Part shown: piece after piece, positions 28,658-37,556 of the stretch
Layout: each line of letters opens with the position of its first letter
Position numbering within the stretch: position 1 is the stretch's first letter
Assembly: GCF_004342685.1 (NCBI RefSeq)
Contig: NZ_SMBZ01000024.1
Span: forward strand, 1 to 51,402
Length of the DNA stretch: 51,402 nt
Reading direction: 5' to 3'
Source: Sphingobacterium alimentarium
GTDB taxonomy: Bacteria; Bacteroidota; Bacteroidia; Sphingobacteriales; Sphingobacteriaceae
Made by a program: the position numbers and the translations under genes
Notes under the pieces: model-generated
Databases searched by the model: none
What the model saw: only the letters and a program-made list of their open reading frames with translations
What the model was told of the DNA's origin: nothing

Positions 28658-30125
28658 ATGAAAAAAACAATAGTAACACTTGCTTTTCTAGGTGCTTGTC
28701 TATCCTTCCAATCGGTCCATGCGCAATTAGCAAAGAAAAAGGATATTACCCTGGAGGAGATTTCCAAAGAGATAGGCGCACTTGCCGAAAAAGACGACGA
28801 GGCATCTAAAAAACAGCTTTTGGTAGAAGCTAAAGCTTTGGCAGATAGTAAGAATGAAAATTTTGTAACCTTTTCGACGCGCATTTACAACTTTTTGGAG
28901 CAAACCGAGGAAGCTGAAAAAATAAACAACAGTTTGGTCAAAAGATTCCCAAAAGGATTGAAAGCACGCTCTGAAGCTTACAAAAATGTATTTGCGGATG
29001 AGAATACCTCAGCTGCAGATGCCGAAAAGAAATACAATCAGTTCCTCAGCAAGTTCCCAGCGAAGAACTTTGAAGCGAAAGACCAAACGCTTTATGCCAA
29101 CGCGGAATCTGAATTGGCAGCTTTATTTTTCAAAGAGAAAAATACGGATAAGGCCAATGAGTACCTGAATAAGATTAAAAAATAGTGCGACATACATTCA
29201 AACGGGTTATTCCTTGACCAATAAGTTACTAAAGAATAAAGACTATACGACTGCATTACCTATACTCGAAGATTTGATTCAAAAGGCCAAAGAAGATAAA
29301 GTCGTAGGTGCGAATTATATGGCGGTACTTTCATCTTCATACGGCACAGCATTGTACGAAACAGGTAACTACGAAAAAGCGATTGGTCTACTGCAGGAGC
29401 AAATAAGCACCAACATCAATGCGACCAATAATAAGACAATGAATCTCCTATTAGGGAATGCCTATTCCAAAGTAGGCAATGATTTGGATGCATTCTTAAC
29501 GTTGGAAAAATTTACGGTTAAGAACGGAAAAAAAGAGGAAGTGGAAACGGTCCTTAAATCCTTGTACCAAAAGCTTAACAACAATAAAGGAGATTACAAC
29601 AAATATAGCGCAAGCTTAGAATCCGAAATCAAAGAGGCTACCTTGGCAAAATACAAGGCCGAAATGATTAAAAAAGAAGCGCCTAACTTCTCATTGGTCA
29701 ATTTAGAAGGAAAAACAGTTTCTTTAGCCGATTTAAAAGGCAAAGTGCTCGTACTGGACTTTTGGGCTACATGGTGCGGTCCTTGTAAGATTTCTTTCCC
29801 GGGCATGCAAGCTGCTGTCAACAAGTATAAAGATGATAAAGATGTAGAATTCTTATTTATCAATACTTGGCAAAATGAGAAAAATTATGAAGAGCTGGTA
29901 AGAAACTTTATCGCTGAAAATAAATATTCATTCCATGTATTATTCGATGAAATGAAGGATAGAAGCAAATCTACTGTCACGGCTTATGGTGTGAGAGGTA
30001 TCCCGCACAAGGTGGTAATTGATAAAGAAGGATTTATTCGTTTTGAGTCTGCGGGAGGAACAGCGGATGTAGAAAAAATAGTAACCGAAATGGAAACAAA
30101 AATAGAACTAGCGCGTAAAGGCTAA
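28658..30125 (+). pseudogene. TPR-thioredoxin (TlpA-like) secreted protein, frameshifted
   Basis: The first frame (28658-29185) has a signal peptide (FLGACLSFQSVHAQ) and a helical TPR-like domain, and ends YLNKIKK-stop. The other frame is open from before 29175 and continues NSATYIQTGYSLTNKLLKNK into more TPR helices. A TlpA/AhpC-TSA thioredoxin fold follows, with the active site FWATWCGPCK and a cis-proline loop (GVRGIPHKVV). The A6 run at 29177-29182 with one A fewer joins them as YLNKIKNSATYIQTGYSL, giving about 488 residues. Read as written, the redox half would need a non-ATG start (TTG 29214) and would have no export signal. Family members reduce periplasmic disulfides. Confidence 0.85.
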
Positions 30126-30167
30126 AAAATAGAAAAGGGATAATTCACATTATCCCTTTTCTATTTT
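30124..30167. terminator. Bidirectional intrinsic terminator
   Basis: A perfect 17-bp stem (30128-30144 with 30149-30165, core AGAAAAGGGATAA/TTATCCCTTTTCT) has a 4-nt loop. It is flanked by A's on the left and T's on the right, so it can stop transcription from both the thioredoxin gene and the convergent PepSY genes. Confidence 0.95.
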
Positions 30168-30171
30168 GATT

Positions 30172-30627
30172 TTATCTATCTTCACGAACGAATCCACCTT
30201 CGCTATTGAAAACTAAATCAATATCATTCGTTAACTCGATATCGAAACCATTCATCTCGCGCTCGATTCCATTGATGCCCACTGAAGGATAATTATTCGT
30301 TACATAGGATACGATTGCTGGCAAGATAAAACCAGTAGAAGGCAAGGCTTCACGATCATTTCTTGCTTCTACGTCCAGCCAATTACCTGCTTCGTCAAAT
30401 GTGATGTCCACACCATTATCCAATTTCACTTCATACTCCACACGTGCTGCACTTTCTTTGTCTTTGATAGTCGAAGTGATCTTTGCATTCGCAAAATACT
30501 GACTTATAAAAGATTGAGAAACTGCTGGTAGTTCGTCAATAGCAATTCGCTCTTCGTCTTTATCACACGATGCCATTGTGAATACTACACCCAACATCAA
30601 AACCATTTTAACTAGTAAACTTTTCAT
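30172..30627 (-). CDS. PepSY-like lipoprotein (second of pair)
   Basis: This 151-residue protein has a lipoprotein signal (VVFTMASC, C21). Two PepSY-like repeats follow: one around YEVKLDNGVDITFDEAGNW and one around FDIELTNDIDLVFNSEGGF. Small exported proteins of this fold are common in Bacteroidota and are often linked to two-component systems. Here it lies 39 bp after its paralogue and downstream of a histidine kinase/response regulator pair. It may bind a ligand or act on an envelope protein; the role is unproven. Confidence 0.85.
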   Translation of the reverse strand: MKSLLVKMVLMLGVVFTMASCDKDEERIAIDELPAVSQSFISQYFANAKITSTIKDKESAARVEYEVKLDNGVDITFDEAGNWLDVEARNDREALPSTGFILPAIVSYVTNNYPSVGINGIEREMNGFDIELTNDIDLVFNSEGGFVREDR

Positions 30628-30666
30628 AACTATAAATTTTTAAAAAACTGTAAATGAATAAATTAA

Positions 30667-31116
30667 TTAATCGTCAATACGTATAAATTTTCCTTTGCCA
30701 TCAAATTCCAGATCTAGGCCATTTGTTAACTCTACCTCATACTTGTTGGAATTTTTGGAGATTTTCACAATATTATTCTGTGGAAAACTCTTTGTTATAT
30801 AGGCCGAAATCGCTGAAGGAACCAAAGTAGAAGGCACTGCTTTATTATGCTTCATGTCTACTTCTTTCCATGCGCCATTTTTGTCAAATTCAAATTCCGA
30901 GCCATCTTTTAATTTAACTTCGAAAGATTTTTTGGAAAAGAAATCGTCTTCCATCTTGATGTAAGAGATGTCCCCGGTAGCATTATGCTTCTTGATAAAT
31001 TCTTGCGCTGTTTTTGGTAATTCCGCAAGTTTAATAAGTTTATCTTGGGCATTAACCGCTGTAGCAGCCGACATTAAGCCTATTATTGCAAAAGTTTTGA
31101 ATAGTGTTTTCATCAT
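30667..31116 (-). CDS. PepSY-like periplasmic protein (first of pair)
   Basis: This 149-residue protein has a cleavable signal peptide ending AVNAQ. The same two-repeat PepSY-like plan as its neighbour follows (FEVKLKDGSEFEFDKNGAW, YEVELTNGLDLEFDGKGKF). The start is one of two adjacent ATGs (31116 or 31113). An 11-bp-periodic direct repeat lies 36 bp upstream of the start and matches the one before the response-regulator gene, so the pair is probably a target of that regulator. Confidence 0.87.
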   Translation of the reverse strand: MMKTLFKTFAIIGLMSAATAVNAQDKLIKLAELPKTAQEFIKKHNATGDISYIKMEDDFFSKKSFEVKLKDGSEFEFDKNGAWKEVDMKHNKAVPSTLVPSAISAYITKSFPQNNIVKISKNSNKYEVELTNGLDLEFDGKGKFIRIDD

Positions 31117-31136
31117 TTTAATCTTTGATTACTCTA

Positions 31137-31171
31137 CAAAATTCTAAACCAATTTGGGAAAGATTTGGGAA
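31137..31171 (-). promoter_or_regulatory. Predicted response-regulator operator and -7 region of the PepSY genes
   Basis: On the plus strand ATTTGGGAA occurs at 31152-31160 and again at 31163-31171, an 11-bp period (one helix turn), in direct orientation. The G of a downstream TTTG (-7-like, 31137-31140) lies exactly 15 nt from the operator edge. The same geometry is found at 33160-33194 before the regulator gene. Confidence 0.75.
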
Positions 31172-31193
31172 AAGAAACTTTATTCGAAATAAA

Positions 31194-32480
31194 TTACATA
31201 AGCTTCTTTACTTCAAATACTTGCATGTTATTTTCATAGCGATATTCGATAACTAAAAAAGAATATTTATCCAAAATTGTCTGGACAATGGATAAGCCCA
31301 ATCCGTTGGAATTGTGATCTTGGCTTCCTTTGTAGAATCGTTCGAAGATATAATTGGGGTTGAGCGCCCCATCTGCACTTGTATTGGCAATCGTAAAGGA
31401 GTCAGCGCGCATTGTAATTCGAATTTTACCAGGCTGTGTATTATATTTTACAGCATTACTCAACAAGTTGGAAACCAGGATTTGCATCAGATCACGGTTG
31501 GCCATCAGCACAAAATCCGATACGATTTCTTGATCGACCTGTATATCTTTGTAAGCAATTAAATCCTCATAGTCTGTAAGCGCATGATCCACGATGGCCT
31601 GCATATGCACTTCCTCTTGGCTGGCATATTGCTGGTTGTTAATACGCGATAAGGTGAGTAAACTTTTATTCAGGCTGACCATTCGTTGCAATGAACGCTT
31701 CGCTTCTACCACACGGATCATATCTTCCTCAGATAGCGATGCATTTTCCAACACAAATTCCAATTTATTGATACTCACAGCCAAAGGCGTTTGAAGCTCG
31801 TGTGCCGCATTTTCTAAGAACCTCTTCTGACTATCAAATACTTTTTCATTTTGCTGAATCATATCAGAGATATGATTGTTGAGATCCTTAAATTCACGAA
31901 CCTGCGAATCTACCGCTACAAAACTATCTGCCTTACCAAAACGATATTGGGAAAGATTCTTAAGTATCTGATTGAATGGTTTCCAGGCGTGCCCCATCAT
32001 AAAGTAATTGATAAATAATATACTCAATACAATAACGCTGTACAGGGCCAACAAGGAAATGGCAAGATCCATCAAGAAATCGTCTTCTTCCACCGTAGAA
32101 GTGCGTATTTCAAGGTAATAAGGCTTCCCTGTAGCATCATAGAATCCCGTCCGTAATATCCGATAAGGCTCCTCTTCCTTATCATAAGGCATGTAAATTA
32201 GCTCCTTTGAAAATACATTTTCATCCAGCACCTCCGTAGCATTTTCCACAGGACGAATGACAAATTGATTGACACCGAATTCTGTGGATTCGGCAATAAG
32301 TTCCGGCTTACGGTACACTTCGCGGATGATGAGTATCTTTTGATTTTTCAAACCATCATCGATATTGTCATATACTTCCTCCATGATGACTGCATAAAAC
32401 ATCGCAGCCCACAAGGCCATCACAATCAAGATTGTAACTACAATAAAACGGTTCGTATAATTCTTTATCGATATAGCCAT
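31194..32480 (-). CDS. Sensor histidine kinase (PepSY-linked two-component system)
   Basis: This 428-residue protein has transmembrane helices at about 11-33 and 138-161 that flank a periplasmic sensor domain. Next come a linker and a HisKA domain with the phospho-accepting H227 (LENAAHELQTPLAVS). The HATPase domain follows (N-box NLLSNAVKYN; a reduced G1 at TIANTSADGALNPN; F-box FERFYKGSQ; G2 NGLGLSIVQ). The G1 box lacks the usual DxGxG, which is seen in some Bacteroidota kinases. Its ATG overlaps the stop of the regulator gene (TAATG), so the two are translationally coupled. Confidence 0.92.
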   Translation of the reverse strand: MAISIKNYTNRFIVVTILIVMALWAAMFYAVIMEEVYDNIDDGLKNQKILIIREVYRKPELIAESTEFGVNQFVIRPVENATEVLDENVFSKELIYMPYDKEEEPYRILRTGFYDATGKPYYLEIRTSTVEEDDFLMDLAISLLALYSVIVLSILFINYFMMGHAWKPFNQILKNLSQYRFGKADSFVAVDSQVREFKDLNNHISDMIQQNEKVFDSQKRFLENAAHELQTPLAVSINKLEFVLENASLSEEDMIRVVEAKRSLQRMVSLNKSLLTLSRINNQQYASQEEVHMQAIVDHALTDYEDLIAYKDIQVDQEIVSDFVLMANRDLMQILVSNLLSNAVKYNTQPGKIRITMRADSFTIANTSADGALNPNYIFERFYKGSQDHNSNGLGLSIVQTILDKYSFLVIEYRYENNMQVFEVKKLM

Positions 32481-33151
32481 TACACTAATTTATATCCTAT
32501 CCCATATACAGCTTGTATGTCACATGTCGCGTCGGCCGTCTTTAACTTCTTACGTAAATTCTTAATCTGCGAATAAATAAAATCCAAATTATCCGCTTGA
32601 TCTGCATGATTTCCCCACACGGTTTCGGCTAATGTTGACTTTTCCAGCAGCTTATTAGGGCGAAGCATAAAATAGTACAGCACGTCGTATTCTTTGCGAT
32701 TGAGTATGATAGGCATCCCTTCAATCTTGACCTCACGGAGTTCCGGATCCAGAGAGACATTTTTATAGTGCAACAAATGTTGACCATCTTGCGCATTCCG
32801 ACGGATAATGGATTTCAAACGGGCCAACAGTTCTGCAAAATGAAACGGTTTTGCCAAATAATCATCAGCTCCTATTTCCAATCCAGCGACTTTGTCATCT
32901 ACGGAGTCTTTGGCGGAAAGAATAAGCACAGGACTTTTAATAAGATTATCGCGCATCGCACGCAGTACGTCCAATCCGGAGCCGCCGGGCAACATGATAT
33001 CCAGCAGTACACAATCATACGCATAGTTAAGCGCTTTATCCAAAGCCTCATCATAAGTTGACGCGACTTCCACCACAAACTTCTCACTAATCAAAAATTC
33101 ACGTATTCCGGCTTGTAGAGCGAGCTCATCTTCGACAATTAATACTTTCAT
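32480..33151 (-). CDS. OmpR/PhoB-family response regulator
   Basis: This 223-residue protein has an N-terminal receiver with acidic pocket E7/D8 (IVEDE), phosphorylation site D51 (VLLDIMLPGGSG) and K101 (LAKPFHF). The C-terminal winged-helix DNA-binding domain (about 125-223) has the trans_reg_C motifs ILNRKEYDVLYYFM and NLDFIYSQIKNLRKKL. OmpR-family proteins bind direct repeats with about 11-bp spacing, which matches the repeats found before this gene and before the PepSY genes. Confidence 0.95.
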   Translation of the reverse strand: MKVLIVEDELALQAGIREFLISEKFVVEVASTYDEALDKALNYAYDCVLLDIMLPGGSGLDVLRAMRDNLIKSPVLILSAKDSVDDKVAGLEIGADDYLAKPFHFAELLARLKSIIRRNAQDGQHLLHYKNVSLDPELREVKIEGMPIILNRKEYDVLYYFMLRPNKLLEKSTLAETVWGNHADQADNLDFIYSQIKNLRKKLKTADATCDIQAVYGIGYKLV

Positions 33152-33159
33152 AGTAGCGA

Positions 33160-33194
33160 CAAGGATAAAATAAGATTTGGGAATAATTTAGGAA
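33160..33194 (-). promoter_or_regulatory. Predicted autoregulatory operator and -7 element of the two-component operon
   Basis: ATTTGGGAA (33175-33183) is followed 11 bp on by ATTTAGGAA (33186-33194), read on the plus strand. Downstream in the gene's sense, TATCCTTG (33160-33167) resembles the -7 consensus. The distance from operator edge to the G of TTG is 15 nt, the same as in the PepSY promoter. This suggests the regulator activates its own operon. Confidence 0.75.
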
Positions 33195-33253
33195 TATTTT
33201 TTTGAAGAATATTAAATAAATAGAAGGTATTGAAAACGGTCTTAAACCAAGCC

Positions 33254-33366
33254 CGTCATTTCGACCAAAGGGAGAAATCTAAAAAACGGATGTAAAAGGA
33301 TTCAAAATCCACGAGGTAGAAGCATCATCCAATATAGATTTCTCCTCGTACCTCGTCGAAATGACG
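33254..33366. repeat. REP/MITE-like palindromic element
   Basis: This 113-bp element has nested inverted arms: CGTCATTTCGAC (33254-33265) with GTCGAAATGACG (33355-33366), and GGAGAAATCTA (33271-33281) with TAGATTTCTCC (33335-33345). Palindromes with these words (CATTTCGA, AGAAATCT) recur between genes in related Bacteroidota as I recall. No transposase is inside. It sits between mtaB and the two-component operon and could also act as a terminator for mtaB. Confidence 0.75.
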
Positions 33367-33402
33367 AATAAGAATACTTTTAAATCCCCTTCAAAGTATA
33401 TC

Positions 33403-34722
33403 TTAATGAGCTAACAGCTCTGGTAATTCTTCTATATCTACATCACCTGATTCAGAAATCGAAGTGAATTTCACCGGCACAATTTCATTGACCAATAGTG
33501 GATCATATGGGGTACATACTTTCACATAATTTTTAGAAAACCCGTGCATATATCCATCTTTTTCATCCGATTCGAATAATACCTCTCCTATTGCACCTAA
33601 ATTTTCTTCGTAGAAAGCACGACGTTTTTTCTCCGAAAGAATGTGCAACATCTTGCTACGGTCCGAACGTTGTGCACCCGGTACGGCACCTTCCATTTGA
33701 GCAGCAATTGTATTTTCACGTTCCGAATAAGTAAAGACGTGCAAATATGAAATAGGCATTTCGTTTAAGAAATTGTACGTATCGATAAAATCTTCACGTG
33801 TTTCACCCGTAAATCCAACAATTACATCTACTCCGATACAAGCATTTGGCATTAGCGATTTGATTTTTGCCACACGTTCCCAATACAGTTCACGTTTGTA
33901 ACGACGACGCATTTGTGCCAATACTTTGTTATTTCCAGATTGCAAAGGCATATGAAAATGCGGAACAAATCGTTTGGATTGCGCAACAAATTCAATTATT
34001 TCATTTGCAAGCAAATTTGGTTCTATCGATGATATACGAATGCGGTCAATTCCTTCCACTTCGTCCAAGGCTTTGACCAAATCCAAAAATTTGTCTTGGC
34101 GCTTACCATCACGGATACCGAAATCACCAATATTAACCCCTGTCAACACAATTTCTTTCACACCCGAAGCAGCAATTTCTTCTGCTTGACGTACAATATC
34201 TTCAATCTTTCCCGAACGGCTTGCACCACGTGCTAGAGGAATTGTACAGAATGTACACGAATAATCACAACCGTCTTGCACTTTTAGGAAAGTACGAGTA
34301 CGGTCGCCGATAGAATATGCAGTTACGAATTGATTGGTTTCGTCGATTGGTCCATTATGGACAACTGCTTTCTCTTGCTTCGTTAAATCATTGATATGCT
34401 CAATGATGTTGAACTTCTCTGCAGCACCTAGCACCATATCTACCCCTGGAATCTCAGCGATTTCCTGCGGTTTCAATTGGGCATAACAACCAACAATCGT
34501 GATATACGCATTTGGAGAATATTTAAGCGCTTCCTTCACCACCTTTCGACATTTCTTATCCGCATTGTCCGTCACCGAACAGGTATTGATTACATAAACG
34601 TCCGCAGCTGAATTGAACGGCGTGGTATCATAGCCTGCATCCTTGAACTGACGTCCAATTGATGAAGTTTCCGAAAAATTCAACTTACAACCTAGTGTAT
34701 AGAAAGCTACTTTTTTATTCAT
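33403..34722 (-). CDS. mtaB: tRNA t6A37 methylthiotransferase MtaB (radical SAM)
   Basis: This 439-residue protein has an N-terminal MTTase domain (FYTLGCKLNFSETS with its cysteine, VYVINTCSVTDNADKKCR, VGCYAQLKP). A radical-SAM domain with CxxxCxxC follows (QDGCDYSCTFCTIPLARG), then a TRAM-like C-terminus. It converts t6A to ms2t6A at position 37 of ANN-decoding tRNAs. I start it at the ATG at 34722, since the in-frame TTG at 34734 is the end of a TANNTTTG promoter. The KLNFSETS signature fits MtaB better than MiaB or RimO. Confidence 0.92.
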   Translation of the reverse strand: MNKKVAFYTLGCKLNFSETSSIGRQFKDAGYDTTPFNSAADVYVINTCSVTDNADKKCRKVVKEALKYSPNAYITIVGCYAQLKPQEIAEIPGVDMVLGAAEKFNIIEHINDLTKQEKAVVHNGPIDETNQFVTAYSIGDRTRTFLKVQDGCDYSCTFCTIPLARGASRSGKIEDIVRQAEEIAASGVKEIVLTGVNIGDFGIRDGKRQDKFLDLVKALDEVEGIDRIRISSIEPNLLANEIIEFVAQSKRFVPHFHMPLQSGNNKVLAQMRRRYKRELYWERVAKIKSLMPNACIGVDVIVGFTGETREDFIDTYNFLNEMPISYLHVFTYSERENTIAAQMEGAVPGAQRSDRSKMLHILSEKKRRAFYEENLGAIGEVLFESDEKDGYMHGFSKNYVKVCTPYDPLLVNEIVPVKFTSISESGDVDIEELPELLAH

Positions 34723-34731
34723 AATAAGTTG

Positions 34732-34739
34732 CAAAAATA
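34732..34739 (-). promoter_or_regulatory. mtaB -7 promoter element
   Basis: On the minus strand this reads TATTTTTG, a perfect TANNTTTG match 9 bp before the ATG at 34722. The leader would be very short. Confidence 0.55.
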
Positions 34740-34829
34740 CGCTTTTTTTTAGACTTCCCTTTATAGATAAAAGATTTGAGATGCGAATGACATTTGATAA
34801 CTTTATGACAGCAGATTAATTGATTTTGT

Positions 34830-35501
34830 ATGAGCTATCTTTCTCAAAAATTCAAAAGTACAGAGCATGATGATATTGATGAGATATTTCATGACATAGA
34901 ATCCTCTTTTAATATAAAATTAGATGATGTCGAAATAAATAAATGCAACACTTTTGATGACTTAACAAAACTAGTCTGTAGTAAGATTGAACTTGAAAAT
35001 ATTGATTATTGCACATCACAACAAGCCTTTTATAAATTCAGAAAAGCATATTACGCAACACAGGATAGTACCATTCCTTTACACAAAAATTCACTTTTAG
35101 CGGAAATCTTTCCAAAACAAAATCGCAGAAATGATATTAAAAGATTAGAACAAGAGTTGGGCTTCAAAACAAATTTATTACAACCTCCGAACTGGTTAAC
35201 TATTATGCTTTTGGTGCTTCTTATCTCTTCAATAGTTTGTCTTTTTTATAAACCATTAATTGGCTCATATGGTCTAATTCTTTCTATAACAGGTTTTATA
35301 TTCGCTTTTAAATTTGCATCAAATCTAGACCTAAAAACAGTCTCTGACATCATAAAGCAATTGGTTCAACACAACTATCATCTTGTTCGAAATTCAGCAT
35401 CCTATAATGAGAAGGAAATTGAGCGTATTATTATTCAACACTTTGTAGACAATCTTGATTTAGATGTGGAAAAATTCGATGGTAAATCATCATTCAGTTA
35501 G
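34830..35501 (+). CDS. Hypothetical membrane protein with an N-terminal helical domain
   Basis: This 223-residue protein has a soluble N-terminus (about 1-120). The first 55 residues have an acyl-carrier-like helix pattern (DIESSFNIKLDDVEINKCNT, FDDLTKLVCSKI), without a certain DSL serine. Two transmembrane helices (about 127-143 and 148-168) and a soluble C-terminal helical tail follow. It is transcribed divergently from mtaB and ends 52 bp before thyA. Family assignment is tentative. Confidence 0.6.
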   Translation: MSYLSQKFKSTEHDDIDEIFHDIESSFNIKLDDVEINKCNTFDDLTKLVCSKIELENIDYCTSQQAFYKFRKAYYATQDSTIPLHKNSLLAEIFPKQNRRNDIKRLEQELGFKTNLLQPPNWLTIMLLVLLISSIVCLFYKPLIGSYGLILSITGFIFAFKFASNLDLKTVSDIIKQLVQHNYHLVRNSASYNEKEIERIIIQHFVDNLDLDVEKFDGKSSFS

Positions 35502-35553
35502 TTCAAAAAATATCTTAACTTCGTAACATAAATACCTTTAAACAGATTCAAAA

Positions 35554-36375
35554 ATGAAACAATATTTAGATTTACTAAAACACGTATACACCACAGGTGT
35601 GGACAAAACGGATAGAACAGGTACTGGTACACGTAGTGTTTTTGGATATCAAATGCGTTTCAATCTGCAAGAAGGTTTTCCGATTATTACGACCAAAAAA
35701 CTGCATTTACGTTCGATTATACACGAATTAATCTGGTTTTTGAAAGGTGAAACAAACATTAAATACCTGAAAGATAATGGTGTCAGCATTTGGGATGAAT
35801 GGGCAGACGAGAATGGCAACTTGGGACCAGTTTATGGTTCACAATGGCGCTCATGGCCAACGCCAGATGGTCGTCATATCGACCAAATCACGCAAGTGAT
35901 CAATCAGTTGAAAAAATCACCTGATTCGCGTCGCATTATCGTATCGGCTTGGAATGTGGCAGAAATTGAAAACATGGCTTTGCCTCCTTGTCACGCTTTC
36001 TTCCAATTCTATGTGTCGCCAGCACATCCCGAAAAAGGTATTCTTAAGCCTCAATTGTCTTGTCAACTGTACCAACGCAGCGCCGATATTTTCTTAGGTG
36101 TGCCTTTCAATATTGCTTCATATGCCCTATTGACGATGATGGTGGCGCAAGTATGTGATATGGAAGCAGGAGAATTTGTACATACTTTTGGTGATGCGCA
36201 TATCTATAGCAATCACTTCGAACAAACAGAATTGCAATTGTCACGTACGCCTAAACCACTTCCAACAATGAAAATCAATCCGGAAGTAAAAGATATTTTC
36301 GACTTCAAATTCGAAGATTTCGAATTAGTAGGTTACGAGTATGAGCCACATATCAAAGCTCCTGTAGCGGTGTAG
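35554..36375 (+). CDS. thyA: Thymidylate synthase
   Basis: This 273-residue enzyme methylates dUMP to dTMP using methylene-tetrahydrofolate. Landmarks are [17 protein letters not shown], the catalytic cysteine C146 in [29 protein letters not shown] and [12 protein letters not shown]. It is followed 44 bp later by folA, which regenerates tetrahydrofolate. The gap before it holds TAACTTCG, a weak -7 match. Confidence 0.97.
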   Translation: MKQYLDLLKHVYTTGVDKTDRTGTGTRSVFGYQMRFNLQEGFPIITTKKLHLRSIIHELIWFLKGETNIKYLKDNGVSIWDEWADENGNLGPVYGSQWRSWPTPDGRHIDQITQVINQLKKSPDSRRIIVSAWNVAEIENMALPPCHAFFQFYVSPAHPEKGILKPQLSCQLYQRSADIFLGVPFNIASYALLTMMVAQVCDMEAGEFVHTFGDAHIYSNHFEQTELQLSRTPKPLPTMKINPEVKDIFDFKFEDFELVGYEYEPHIKAPVAV

Positions 36376-36419
36376 AAAATTGGGAATGAGGTAATTTGGA
36401 GATTTGAAAATTAGATAAA

Positions 36420-36917
36420 ATGAGTGATACTAAAATAACGTTAATCGTAGCTGCGGCAGAAAATAATGCCATTGGCAAAGACAACAAAATGCCTTGGCAT
36501 TTGCCTAATGATTTTAAATACTTTAAGAAAAATACGCTAGAACATTCGGTGGTGATGGGTCGCAAGACTTTTGAATCTATCGGCAAACCACTTCCAGAGC
36601 GTCGTAACATCATCTTGACGCGTGATATGAATTACACGCACGAAGAAGTCGATGTAGCGAATAGCGTGCAAGAAGTGCAAAACTATTGCCGTGATGAACG
36701 TGAAATCTTTATTATCGGTGGTGCGGAAATCTACAAACAAACCTTACCACTTGCGGATAAAGTGTTATTGACGCGTGTACATACGACAATCAATGGCGAT
36801 GCGTATTTTCCAGAATTACTGGATCACGAATGGAACTTAGTAAGCGCTGAAAAGCACGAAAAAGACGAAAAGCACGCTTTTGATTATACTTTCGAAGTAT
36901 ACGAAAGAGCAAAATAA
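36420..36917 (+). CDS. folA: Dihydrofolate reductase
   Basis: This 165-residue enzyme reduces dihydrofolate to tetrahydrofolate with NADPH. Motifs are ITLIVAAAENNAIGKDNKMPWHLPND (substrate-site W and D), VVMGRKTFESIGKPLPERRN and IFIIGGAEIYKQTLP (NADPH-binding GG). It is paired with thyA, the reaction that consumes the cofactor, and is followed by a hairpin terminator. Confidence 0.96.
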   Translation: MSDTKITLIVAAAENNAIGKDNKMPWHLPNDFKYFKKNTLEHSVVMGRKTFESIGKPLPERRNIILTRDMNYTHEEVDVANSVQEVQNYCRDEREIFIIGGAEIYKQTLPLADKVLLTRVHTTINGDAYFPELLDHEWNLVSAEKHEKDEKHAFDYTFEVYERAK

Positions 36918-36930
36918 AAATACACATACG

Positions 36931-36977
36931 CTTCTTCCAAAGGCATTTCCCCGATACTTTTGGAAGAAGGGATTTTA
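36931..36977 (+). terminator. Intrinsic terminator of thyA-folA
   Basis: CTTCTTCCAAA (36931-36941) pairs with TTTGGAAGAAG (36959-36969) around a 17-nt loop. A short ATTTTATT stretch follows. The weak U-tract lowers confidence. Confidence 0.7.
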
Positions 36978-36996
36978 TTAACCAAAAACTTACCAA

Positions 36997-37487
36997 ATGT
37001 ACAAAAGCCTTAATATCACCCCCCCTTAGAATTTGAATTGTGGGTCAAAGAATATTTAGAAAAATGTGGAAATATAAATGATATTAATATTCATCATAAT
37101 ATTATTCTTAATGCATATGATGGTGATTACCAAATTGATGTTTATTGTGAGCTAGAAATTTTAAACATTTCTATCAAAATTCTTATTGAATGCAAAAAGC
37201 ACGCTCACCCTATTAAAAGAGAAGTTGTGCAACTATTAGATGCAAAGCTAAAATCCACAGGTTGTCAAAAAGGAATTATATTCTCAACATCTGATTTTCA
37301 GACTGGAGCTCAAGAATATGCAGAAAAGCATGGAATTGCTCTTATAAAGGTTATTAATGGAGAAGTAATTTATGTTAGAAAATCTGTTAACGCTCCTCCT
37401 TTAAGTTCGCAAGAGAAACTAGAAGTGGGAATACCAAATTTCGCTGGTGAATTTCTTTATGATAATTTAATAAATTACATTTTTTGA
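36997..37487 (+). pseudogene. Restriction-endonuclease-like (Mrr-type fold) protein, frameshifted at its N-terminus
   Basis: The long frame (PLEFELWVKEYLEKCGN onward, to 37487) carries a PD-(D/E)xK-like core: a strand with YQIDVYCEL and ILIECKKHAHPIKREVV. An Mrr-like GIIFSTSDFQTGAQEYAEKHG block follows. No ATG lies in that frame near the start. An ATG at 36997 in another frame gives MYKSLNITPP and then a stop, and it would join the main frame if the C7 run at 37019-37025 had one more C. The rebuilt protein is about 163 residues. There is no partner methylase, so it is either a solitary type-IV-like nuclease or a remnant. Confidence 0.7.
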
Positions 37488-37556
37488 AGAAAACATGGAT
37501 CCCTTAAAATTATTCTTAAAAAGTTAAAAATGCTTTATTCATATTAAAATCTAATC

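Noticed and set aside
33296..33330. tRNA-like GGATTCAAAATCC stretch
   Set aside because: It resembles a T-arm only superficially; no acceptor stem, anticodon arm or CCA context is present.
33254..33366. CRISPR repeat or attachment site
   Set aside because: There is a single nested palindrome with no regular direct repeats or spacers, and no integrase nearby.
36997..37487. Active restriction-modification system
   Set aside because: Only a solitary, frameshifted nuclease-like gene is present, with no methylase or specificity subunit.
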